From the NCBI GenBank assembly GCA_947503175.1, contig CANNCO010000002.1:620001-684000 (forward strand): a stretch of DNA of 64,000 nt. The letters are read 5' to 3'. The position numbers were made by a program, and so were the translations under genes. The notes under the pieces were generated by a model. The model was not told the DNA's origin, ran no database searches, and saw only the letters and a list, made by a program, of their open reading frames with translations. Positions 17,800 to 25,378 of this stretch are shown piece after piece. The stretch's first letter is position 1. Each line of letters begins with the position of its first letter. Source of the stretch: an uncultured Paracoccaceae bacterium (GTDB lineage: Bacteria; Pseudomonadota; Alphaproteobacteria; Rhodobacterales; Rhodobacteraceae).

Positions 17800-19295
17800 G
17801 TGGCCCCTCCGGCATGCTCGCGAACAAGCTTGTGGTTGACGGGCGTTAGGGCTTCCTTCGCCTGACGAAACCGCGAAAAGGCCTTGTCGTAAGTTTCCCG
17901 GACGCGCGGATCTGGCCGCAGGGTTTCGGCCACGCCGATCAGTTTGGCGGCCTCCTGACCCCCGGGGATAATGCCGGAACCGATACCGGCGATCATGGCT
18001 GCCCCGAACGATGCATCGCCGTGTTCCGGCACTTCGATCGTCAGGTCGGTCACATCCGCGATGATCTGGCGCCACAGGGTGCTTCGGGTCCCGCCGCCCA
18101 CAAGCCTGGCGGTGCCGAAGCCCATATCCCGCTGGCGCAGGACCTCAAGGCAGTCACGCAACGAGAACGCGATGCCTTCATACAGTGCCCGGCACATGTG
18201 AGAGCCATCATGCTGAAAGCCAAGACCAACGTAAGAGGCGCGGAGATCCGGGTCCCAGTATGGGCTCCTCTCGCCGTTCAGATACGGATGGAACAACAGG
18301 CCATCGCTTCCGGCGGGGGCACGGGCGGCCTTGGCGTCCATTCCGTCAAACCCGACCTCTGCAAACAAGGCATCGCGCAGCCACCTATGGGCGGAGGCGC
18401 AGGAGTTGGTGCCAAGGATCGCATAGCTGTGATCCGGAACGAGATGCGGATAATGGATGACGTCCGGCGAATAGCGCGGGCTCGGCGTCAGTGTTGAAAC
18501 CGTGCCGGCCGTCGCCAGTTTAAGCGCCCCGATCCCCGGCGCGGTCATCCCCGCACAAAAGGTTTCCGCGTTTGTATCAGAGGTCCCGCATATGACGGGA
18601 GTTCCTGCCTTCAGGCCCGTTTGCTCCGCCGCATCGGCAGAAACCACGCCCGTTTGCGACGTGGACGCGGTGATCGGCGGCAACCGGTCCTTGCTGATCC
18701 CGGCAAGATCGCAAAGCTCATCCGACCAGCCGTTGCCTTCAACATCGGCAAGCATAAGACCCGATGCATCCGTCACGTCGGTCGCAACGCTTCCATCCAG
18801 CCTCCGGCGCAACCAGTCCTTTGCAGGCAGGACAAGATCGATGCGACTGTGTATCTCTGGCTCGTTTCGTCTGACCCAGGCAAGCTGCGGAAGCGTCCAC
18901 GTCGCGCTGATGCGGTTCCCCGAAAGCTTCAGGATGCTTTCACCGTGAGACGCCGACAGCCGCGCGACCTCATCGCCCGACCGCTGATCGTTCCACATGA
19001 TCGCCGGGCGCAATGTCGAACCGGAGCGGTCTTCAAGCACATGCGTATGGGCGCCCGCCGTCACGGAAACCGCCGCGATCCGTCCGGGATCGACCCCTGA
19101 CTGCCAAAGATCGTTAAGGGCGCTCGTTAGCGCCGTCCACCATTCCTCCGGATCCTGCTCGCTGTGGCCCGGCCTCGGCGCAAGCGTCGAGACGCCGCAA
19201 GAGGCGATGCCCGCGACGTCACCCCGACCGGTAATCGCCATCGACTTGAGCGACCCGGCACCAAGGTCGATGCCAAGAAGCAGCGGGTCAGACAT
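17796..19295 (-). CDS. FGGY-family carbohydrate kinase (xylulokinase-like)
   Basis: A 499-residue sugar kinase. The phosphate-1 motif LGIDLGAGSLKSMAI, the MWNDQRSGDEV block, the catalytic-Asp region CGTSDTNAETFCAG and the C-terminal LVGGGTRSTLWRQIIADV are all FGGY marks; xylulokinases are the closest in layout. ATG 19295 overlaps the upstream oxidase stop by 8 bp. It would phosphorylate the ketose or polyol produced by the operon's dehydrogenases. The specific sugar (xylulose, ribulose, glycerol or other) cannot be fixed from sequence alone. Confidence 0.85.
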   Translation of the reverse strand: MSDPLLLGIDLGAGSLKSMAITGRGDVAGIASCGVSTLAPRPGHSEQDPEEWWTALTSALNDLWQSGVDPGRIAAVSVTAGAHTHVLEDRSGSTLRPAIMWNDQRSGDEVARLSASHGESILKLSGNRISATWTLPQLAWVRRNEPEIHSRIDLVLPAKDWLRRRLDGSVATDVTDASGLMLADVEGNGWSDELCDLAGISKDRLPPITASTSQTGVVSADAAEQTGLKAGTPVICGTSDTNAETFCAGMTAPGIGALKLATAGTVSTLTPSPRYSPDVIHYPHLVPDHSYAILGTNSCASAHRWLRDALFAEVGFDGMDAKAARAPAGSDGLLFHPYLNGERSPYWDPDLRASYVGLGFQHDGSHMCRALYEGIAFSLRDCLEVLRQRDMGFGTARLVGGGTRSTLWRQIIADVTDLTIEVPEHGDASFGAAMIAGIGSGIIPGGQEAAKLIGVAETLRPDPRVRETYDKAFSRFRQAKEALTPVNHKLVREHAGGAT

Positions 19296-20745
19296 CGGCA
19301 TCGCGCTTCCGGAACGGGTCGACCGCTCCCGGTCTTGCGGGCAGGCCAAGCTTTCCAGGGTTCAAGATATTCTGTGGGTCGATTGCCGACTTGAGACGCC
19401 GCAGCACATCCATCCCCACACCGTGCTCGCCGTCCATCCAGCCGCCACGAAACAGCCCGCTTCCATGATGATGCGCGATCGAACCGCCATGCGCCAGCGT
19501 TTCCCCCTGCGCGATCTCCCACATCTGGTTATGCAAAGGCAAGGCTTCCGATGGATCGGCGGGCGGCATGCGAAAGGTCATGTACTGGCAGACGCCCTCG
19601 GGATAGACATGCGACCAGTGCGCACTGAAATGAATATCCGGGTGCAGCGCAGCGACCCGTTCTGCGATTGAATCATAAAGGTCGCAGGCCTTAGACCAAT
19701 TGACCGTAACTTCGATCGTGTCGTTGTAATACCCTTTGTCCAGCCACTGCTTCGACACAGACACATATCGCGACTTGCGCCACTCGTCGAAAGGCTTGGT
19801 TCCGGCCTCCAGCGCACCGGCATCGCGGGCCATCCGCCTGACAAGGGCAGCTTCGGCAGCGACAATCGAAGCCTCGCCGCACAACACGATGTTGGCCATG
19901 ACCGGCCGGTCGGCGAATTGCGCCATACCCGTTGTGCGGCTAGCCGTCTCTTTCTCATCATAAAGCCGCACGATCCTGGGATGCAGGCCCGATTGCATGA
20001 TCTGCCGCGCAAGGCCCAGCGCAGCAGGCCGACCCGGCAACGCAAGAACGATTATCTCTTCGGCCTCCGGCAGTTTCCAAACCCGCAGGGTCAGTTCCGT
20101 GATGACGGCCAGAGTGCCCTCGCTTCCAACAATCATGTCCAGAATTGACGGTCCCGTCGCGCGCTTCGGCAGCGGCCTGATCTCAAGCAGCCGGCCGTCC
20201 GGCAGCACCGCCTTCAGCCCGACGACGATGTTTTCGATCTTGCCAAACCGGCTGGATTCCTGACCGCCACCCCGGCATGCCGCCCATCCGCCCACTGTCG
20301 ATATCTCAAGCGACTGGGGAAGATGACCACAGGTGTATCCCATTTCGTTAAGCGCATCCTCGAATGCACTTCCGTTCATACCGGCCTCGACAGTCACCAG
20401 ATTGTCTTCGCGATCGAACGCGACAATGCGGTTCATGCGCTGCATGTCGATCATGATCTCGTTCTCAAGCGGGATCGTTCCACCCAGAACACCGGAACCG
20501 CTGCCATAGGCTATGAGCGGCTGGTCAGCCTCTGCTGCAAGCCGCACGATATTCACGACATCTTCCGTGGTTTCGGGGCGCACAATCGGTCCCGGCAGCG
20601 TACCGACCCGCTTTCCATCTCGCGCAAGGAAATAGGCATAGGGCAGGCGATCATGGGCATATTCATCGCGCTCTGCTTCGCCGCTCAGAACGTAGTCAGG
20701 GCCAAGAAGCTCTTCGAACCGGGGAGTGAGGTCTTTTGTCAACAA
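19288..20745 (-). CDS. FAD-binding oxidase, AGPS / glycolate-oxidase (VAO) type
   Basis: About 485 residues. The N-terminal FAD_binding_4 domain has IVRPETTEDVVNIVR and LIAYGSGSGVLGG, then GGWAACRGGGQESSRFGKIENIV. The C-terminal cap ends in AHHHGSG and IDPQNILNPGKLG, typical of alkyl-DHAP-synthase-like and D-lactate/glycolate oxidases. No ATG fits: the frame runs back into lacI, and the best starts after the lacI stop are adjacent TTG codons at 20745 and 20742, giving a normal N terminus. Start confidence is low. It heads the operon just after the LacI-type operator and probably oxidises a 2-hydroxyacid or polyol. Confidence 0.82.
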   Translation of the reverse strand: MLTKDLTPRFEELLGPDYVLSGEAERDEYAHDRLPYAYFLARDGKRVGTLPGPIVRPETTEDVVNIVRLAAEADQPLIAYGSGSGVLGGTIPLENEIMIDMQRMNRIVAFDREDNLVTVEAGMNGSAFEDALNEMGYTCGHLPQSLEISTVGGWAACRGGGQESSRFGKIENIVVGLKAVLPDGRLLEIRPLPKRATGPSILDMIVGSEGTLAVITELTLRVWKLPEAEEIIVLALPGRPAALGLARQIMQSGLHPRIVRLYDEKETASRTTGMAQFADRPVMANIVLCGEASIVAAEAALVRRMARDAGALEAGTKPFDEWRKSRYVSVSKQWLDKGYYNDTIEVTVNWSKACDLYDSIAERVAALHPDIHFSAHWSHVYPEGVCQYMTFRMPPADPSEALPLHNQMWEIAQGETLAHGGSIAHHHGSGLFRGGWMDGEHGVGMDVLRRLKSAIDPQNILNPGKLGLPARPGAVDPFRKRDADV

Positions 20746-20782
20746 GGTGAGGCTCAATTCAGGAAATGCGTTAGTATGGATT

Positions 20783-20800
20783 TGCGCAAACGTTTGCGCA
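20783..20800. promoter_or_regulatory. Perfect 18-bp LacI-family operator
   Basis: TGCGCAAACGTTTGCGCA is a perfect palindrome with the central CG of LacI/GalR-family operators. It lies between the lacI stop and the start of the oxidase operon. A TTGACA -35-like hexamer on the minus strand (20835-20830) places it near the expected transcription start, although no good -10 is evident. It is most simply the operator of the adjacent LacI regulator. Confidence 0.82.
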
Positions 20801-20839
20801 TACTCATGACTAACTACCCCCTCTCCTGCTGTCAATAAC

Positions 20840-21862
20840 TTAATCCGTGGGGATCGCCGCCGTGGAGTCCCGAAGAACAAGTGGGCCGGGGGGAAGCAGT
20901 ACCGCCTGTTCTGGAGATTCGCCGTTCTCGATCTGCCGGATAAGCAGATCGACCGCCATTTCACCCATCTCACGCGCCGGCAGCTTGACCGTGCTCAATT
21001 GCGGATAGACGACAGTCGCCAGCAGATCGTCATACATGGTCACAATCGAGATATCCTCGGGAACGCGCTTTCCGATCTCGTGCAGTCTTGCGATTGCCGC
21101 AACAGCGGTAAGAAGGGTCGCGGCGTGTATCGCGGTGACGTTGGCCTCCAGCAATGCATCCACTGCCGCGGGGACGCGATCCGGATCATATCCGGCCTCG
21201 GCAATCAACTGGGAATCGGGCACCAGACCGGCGGCTTCAAGTGCGTCGGCCCAGCCGTTCTTGCGCATCTCGCCATTGAAACGGCCCAGACGACCGGCAA
21301 GGTGACCGATCCTTCGGTGCCCCAGCTCGATAAGATGCCGCACACCGCAGGACGCGGCGCTGCGCGTATCCATGGCAATGCAATTGGGATCGCCGGGAAG
21401 GACGCGATTGATCACCACATGCGGCTTGTCGGTACTCGAAAGCGTCTGGCGCAACTGATCGTCGTCGTCGAAACTCGCAATGATGACGCCTTCGATCAGG
21501 CTTGATCGGGACACATCGTCGATGATCTCCCCGGCCGAACCGTGCTGATTATATGCGACAAGCAGCGCAAATCCGGCCCGGCGCGCTGCGTTCTCCGCGC
21601 TGATGATGGTGGAAGAGAAGATCGGGTTCTCGATCTGCGGCACGACCAGAAGGATCGTGGACGATTGCGCCGTCTTCAGTGCGCGGGCGACGGGATTGGC
21701 GCGGTATCCAAGGTCATGCGCGATCTCTAGCACGCGCTTGCGTGTGGCGCTTCCCACCCGACCTTTATTGTGCAGAACACGCGACACCGTCGAAACGTTA
21801 ACGCCTGCCGCCTGCGCGACATCATGCAAAGTCACTGTTTTTCGGGCGCGACCACCGGCCAA
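20840..21862 (-). CDS. LacI-family transcriptional regulator
   Basis: A 340-residue repressor. The DNA-binding helix-turn-helix is TLHDVAQAAGVNVSTVSRVLHN near residue 11, with the hinge following LGYRANPVARAL, then a periplasmic-binding-protein-like effector domain (LVVPQIENPIFSSTI, GHRRIGHLAG). The start is TTG 21862 with GAGGA seven bases before; no closer ATG exists. Encoded upstream of, and on the same strand as, the polyol operon whose head carries a perfect LacI-type palindrome, it is the likely local repressor, released by a sugar or polyol. Confidence 0.9.
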   Translation of the reverse strand: MAGGRARKTVTLHDVAQAAGVNVSTVSRVLHNKGRVGSATRKRVLEIAHDLGYRANPVARALKTAQSSTILLVVPQIENPIFSSTIISAENAARRAGFALLVAYNQHGSAGEIIDDVSRSSLIEGVIIASFDDDDQLRQTLSSTDKPHVVINRVLPGDPNCIAMDTRSAASCGVRHLIELGHRRIGHLAGRLGRFNGEMRKNGWADALEAAGLVPDSQLIAEAGYDPDRVPAAVDALLEANVTAIHAATLLTAVAAIARLHEIGKRVPEDISIVTMYDDLLATVVYPQLSTVKLPAREMGEMAVDLLIRQIENGESPEQAVLLPPGPLVLRDSTAAIPTD

Positions 21863-22318
21863 TCAATTGTCCTCAAGTGCTCTGCGTTGAACCGCTATCA
21901 GGAAACCGCTCGACAAAAAAGGCCGCTATAGGGCGGGTGCGGTACCCTCTGCAAGATCGGCAGCCTTCGCAACTGTTTCCTGCATCGCCACCGAACCCCG
22001 ACTTCCGGGATCCCCGCCGGCCCGTCACCATCGGTTCGTGCCGACCAAGTCGCCTGACCACTTCCACAGTGCATCTCGATCCACCAGCGGCGATCTGTCC
22101 GTCCCCGCGACCTGGCCGTCGGGCGCACAGAACCCGGCGCAAAACCCCGCCAGCGATCCGTTTAGGATCTGTCACAAAAAAGGTAATGACATCTGAATGT
22201 TTTTAAAATAACGTTTCAAAAAGATCGAAAACGGCCACCATTCGCCGAACTTATGTCCTGAAATCAGGGCATAAGCAGGATATGCGTGGCCCGAAAAACG
22301 AACCAAGGGAGGAAGATG
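21863..22318. other. 456-bp divergent intergenic region, no gene recognised
   Basis: The region separates lacI (leftward) from the TRAP operon (rightward). The first 300 bases show no convincing coding frame. The last 130 are A/T-richer and hold TAAAATAACGTTTCAAAA, in which TGAAACGTTA (reverse strand) resembles half of a LacI-type site, and a 26-bp imperfect palindrome listed separately. It must contain the promoters of both flanking units. Confidence 0.5.
22250..22275. promoter_or_regulatory. 26-bp imperfect palindrome upstream of TRAP operon
   Basis: CTTATGTCCTGA and TCAGGGCATAAG form an inverted repeat with one mismatch per arm and a 2-base centre. It ends 43 bases before the dctP start. 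Position and symmetry suggest an operator for the TRAP operon, possibly for a regulator encoded elsewhere, as it does not resemble the LacI sites in the window. Confidence 0.5.
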
Positions 22319-23356
22319 ATGACCAAGATTACCGCAACTCTGGCCGCTGCAGGGCTCGCTCTGAGCGCTTTGGCAACCCCAGCGTTTGCCGAACCGATCG
22401 AGATCAAGATCGGGCACAGTTCCGAAGGTACGATCCAGCTCCCCGGGGCCGGGCGCGCCGCCGGTATCCGGGCGTTCGAGAACTATGTCGAGGTCGCCTC
22501 GGGCGGTGATATTCAGGTCGAGGTTTTCCCCAACGGATCGCTGGGCAACGCCCGGACAATGATCGAAAGCACCCAGACCGGCGCGCTGGAGATGGTGGGT
22601 GCCTACACGTCGATCATGGTGCCCTTCGCGCCCGAAATCGGCATCACCCAGATCCCCTATATCTTCCGCGACAACCTGACTGCGTGGAAGGTCATGAACG
22701 GCCCGATTGGCGACGATCTGGCGGATGTGTTCATGGAACGGACCGGCCTGCGCGTGCTGGGATGGGCCGACGGCGCCGGCTATCGCCACATCTATTCGGA
22801 AAGCCCGATCCAAAGCCCCGCCGACATGCAGGGCATGACCATGCGTGTTCCGGAAAACCCGGGCCTGCTGGCCATGTTCCGCGCCTGGGGCGCCAATACG
22901 GTGACGATCACCTGGGCCGAGCTTTATACCGGACTTCAGTCGGGCATGGCCGAGGGTCATGATACCGAGCTTTACTCGATGTACTCAAAGAAGCTCTACG
23001 AGGTGAACCCCTACGTCACCATGTCGCGGCACAGCTTCAACCTGCATCCGCTGATGATCAACGAAGAGTTCTTCCAGTCCTTGTCGGACGAACACCAGAC
23101 CATCGTGCTGCAGGGCGCCGATCTCTACACGCGCGTCGCCAACGCCCATTCGCTGGCCAGTTCGCTGGTCGTACAGGAAACGATGGAGGGTGAAGGCGCG
23201 GTATTCTACTATCCGACCGCGGAAGAGATCGAACAGTTCCGCTCGCTCGGTCAGCAGCCCTATATCGACATCATCACGCGCCGGATCGGCGATGACGGTC
23301 AGGCTTGGGTCGACCGGATCATGGCGGCCGCTGCGGAAGCCCAAGGTCAGATCTAG
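22319..23356 (+). CDS. dctP: TRAP transporter substrate-binding protein DctP
   Basis: A 345-residue periplasmic receptor. Signal peptide ends at ATPAFA-EP. Then come the DctP marks IKIGHSSEG, VEVFPNGSLGNARTMIESTQTGALEM, and IYSESPIQSPADMQGMTMRVPENP, where the conserved Arg normally clamps the ligand carboxylate. ATG 22319 follows AAGGGAGG at ideal spacing; a GTG 11 codons earlier is less likely. It delivers an organic acid to the DctQM membrane proteins encoded next. Confidence 0.88.
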   Translation: MTKITATLAAAGLALSALATPAFAEPIEIKIGHSSEGTIQLPGAGRAAGIRAFENYVEVASGGDIQVEVFPNGSLGNARTMIESTQTGALEMVGAYTSIMVPFAPEIGITQIPYIFRDNLTAWKVMNGPIGDDLADVFMERTGLRVLGWADGAGYRHIYSESPIQSPADMQGMTMRVPENPGLLAMFRAWGANTVTITWAELYTGLQSGMAEGHDTELYSMYSKKLYEVNPYVTMSRHSFNLHPLMINEEFFQSLSDEHQTIVLQGADLYTRVANAHSLASSLVVQETMEGEGAVFYYPTAEEIEQFRSLGQQPYIDIITRRIGDDGQAWVDRIMAAAAEAQGQI

Positions 23357-23389
23357 CCCGCCTCGGATAAGAGATCGGGTCCGGCGGGC
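23356..23389 (+). terminator. Hairpin between dctP and dctQ
   Basis: GCCCGCC (23356-23362) pairs with GGCGGGC (23383-23389), and a further self-complementary GCCCGCCGGGC follows. The 125-nt gap between dctP and dctQ is long for this operon. No T-run is seen, so attenuation or 3' end protection is more likely than full termination. Confidence 0.4.
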
Positions 23390-23481
23390 GGCAACGCCAC
23401 GCCCGCCGGGCCGCTCAACGCGATGAAGGTGGCGTCGACCAGTGCGCCGGGCGCACCGTTTCACGAGGGAGACCGCACATC

Positions 23482-24063
23482 ATGGCCGACGAGAGTGTCG
23501 ATACGGGCGCGACCGAAGGGCCGTCCGGTTCCGGCGGTCCACTGAACACAGTCCTCCGCGGCTACCAGTGGTTTCTCGACAAACTGGAGATCCTCACCTA
23601 CGCGGCTGCGATGGGTCTCATGGCGCTTTTGTTTCTGAACACGGCGAATGGGATCGTTGTCCAGCAGATCACCGGCAACTCCCTGATCTGGGTCGAAGAG
23701 GTCAACAACCTGCTGTTTGCATGGGTCGTCTTTCTGGGCGCCGGTGTGATCGCCCGGATCGGCGGGCATATCGGTGTGGACATGATCTACATGGCGTTGG
23801 GTCCGGGACTTCAGCGACTTCTGCGTATCGCCTATGCGGTACTGACTCTGATCGTGGTCTGGGTGATGGTCTATTACGGGTTCAAGATGGCCGCGTTCGT
23901 CGGTCGTTCGCAGACCTCTCTCTATCTCGGCATCAGCCTGTACTACTACTATCTCGCGATCCCCGTAGGCGGCATCCTGCTGGGCCTTAACTCGATCGGA
24001 GCCGCGCTGCCCGATCCGCGCAAACCAGACCCGGATTTGAAAGCGACGGAGACTGTCACATGA
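23482..24063 (+). CDS. dctQ: TRAP transporter small membrane subunit DctQ
   Basis: A 193-residue protein with four predicted membrane helices and the DctQ pattern WVEEVNNLLFAWVVFLGAGVIARIGGHIGVDM. It links the receptor to the large permease. Its stop overlaps dctM by 4 bp (ATGA). The N-terminal 30 residues are polar and variable, as is common. The start is preceded by GAGGGAG. Confidence 0.88.
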   Translation: MADESVDTGATEGPSGSGGPLNTVLRGYQWFLDKLEILTYAAAMGLMALLFLNTANGIVVQQITGNSLIWVEEVNNLLFAWVVFLGAGVIARIGGHIGVDMIYMALGPGLQRLLRIAYAVLTLIVVWVMVYYGFKMAAFVGRSQTSLYLGISLYYYYLAIPVGGILLGLNSIGAALPDPRKPDPDLKATETVT

Positions 24064-25346
24064 TCGGAATTCTGTTTGGCAGCTTCGTGCCGATGCTTCT
24101 GCTCGGCGTGCCGGTGGCGCTTTGCCTCGTCCTGATGACGATCTTTGTCTACATGCAGATCGGCGATCCGCGGCTGTTTCTGCAAATCCCCCAGCGGATG
24201 TTCTCGAGCACCGAGAACCTGCTTTTGCTTGCGATCCCGTTCTTCATCATGGCTGGCGAGATCATGAACCGCGCCAAGGTAACCGACCGGCTTATGGATC
24301 TGTCATCGGCGCTGGTCGGCTGGATCCGGGGCGGTCTGGCGCATACCAACATCACCGCCAGCATGTTCTTTGCCGGCATCACCGGATCAGCCGTCTCCGA
24401 CACGGTCGCCGTGGGCGGCATCATGGTCCCCGCGATGAAGAAAAGCGGCTATAGCGAAGAGTACAGCGCAGCCGTCACCGCGGCCAGTTCGGTGATCGGG
24501 CCGATCATCCCACCCAGCATCCCGATGTTGCTTTACGCATCGGTGATGAACGTCTCGATCGCGGGGCTGTTTCTGGGCGGGATGCTGCCCGGCATCCTTG
24601 TCGCGATCTCGCTGATGGTGACCGCCTATATCATCGCCGTGCGCAAAGGCTTCGGTGAGCGGATCCCTTTCGTCGGCTTTTTCAATCTCGGCCTCGCGAT
24701 CCTGCGCAGCATCCCCGCGCTGCTCCTGCCCGCGATCATCATGGTCGGCATCCTTGGAGGGTTCTTCAGCCCGACACAGGCCTCGGCTGTGGCGGTCATG
24801 TACGGGCTTGCCATCGGCTTTCTCTTTTACCGCACATTGTCGCTGTCCGACCTCGGCCCGATCCTCAAGCACACCGTTCAGGCCACCGCGATGATCATGT
24901 TCCTGCTGGCCTGCGCAAAGTCGTTCAGCTGGCTGGTCAGCTATTACAACCTCGTCGAGAACGCGACGCTGTTCTTCATCTCGATCACCGAGAACAAGTA
25001 TGTCTTCCTGCTTCTGCTGAACATCCTGTTCCTTGTCATCGGCATGTTTCTGGACATGGGTTTCGCCATCATCGTGCTGGGGCCGCTACTGGCTCCGGTG
25101 GCCTATGAATATGGCGTCGATCCGATCCACTTCGGCCTGATTGCCTGTATGAACCTGACCATCGGACTTGCCACGCCACCGTTCGGGCTCGTGTTATTTG
25201 CCGCGATGGGGGTCAGTAAAGTCAGTCTGTCAAAGCTCAGTTGGGCGATTCTGCCCTTCATATTGGCAGAGATCACTGTGCTGATGCTTGTCACCTATGT
25301 GCCGTTCTTCACGATGTTCCTGCCCAGGCTCTTCGGCTACGCCTGA
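24060..25346 (+). CDS. dctM: TRAP transporter large permease DctM
   Basis: A 428-residue, highly hydrophobic permease of the DctM family with about 12 membrane segments. Marks are LLAIPFFIMAGEIMNRAKVTDRL, ASMFFAGITGSAVSDTVAVGGIMVPAM, and IGPIIPPSIPMLLYA, all near-invariant in DctM. It imports an organic acid with Na+. Full length. It converges with the beta-oxidation operon. Confidence 0.93.
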   Translation: MIGILFGSFVPMLLLGVPVALCLVLMTIFVYMQIGDPRLFLQIPQRMFSSTENLLLLAIPFFIMAGEIMNRAKVTDRLMDLSSALVGWIRGGLAHTNITASMFFAGITGSAVSDTVAVGGIMVPAMKKSGYSEEYSAAVTAASSVIGPIIPPSIPMLLYASVMNVSIAGLFLGGMLPGILVAISLMVTAYIIAVRKGFGERIPFVGFFNLGLAILRSIPALLLPAIIMVGILGGFFSPTQASAVAVMYGLAIGFLFYRTLSLSDLGPILKHTVQATAMIMFLLACAKSFSWLVSYYNLVENATLFFISITENKYVFLLLLNILFLVIGMFLDMGFAIIVLGPLLAPVAYEYGVDPIHFGLIACMNLTIGLATPPFGLVLFAAMGVSKVSLSKLSWAILPFILAEITVLMLVTYVPFFTMFLPRLFGYA

Positions 25347-25378
25347 CGAGGCGTGGGAGCGGGGCCGGGCAGAGCCGA

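Noticed and set aside
20807-20812. A -10 element for the oxidase operon 17 bases after TTGACA
   Set aside because: The hexamer TAGTCA matches the consensus in only its first two bases, so I list the -35 only as supporting context.
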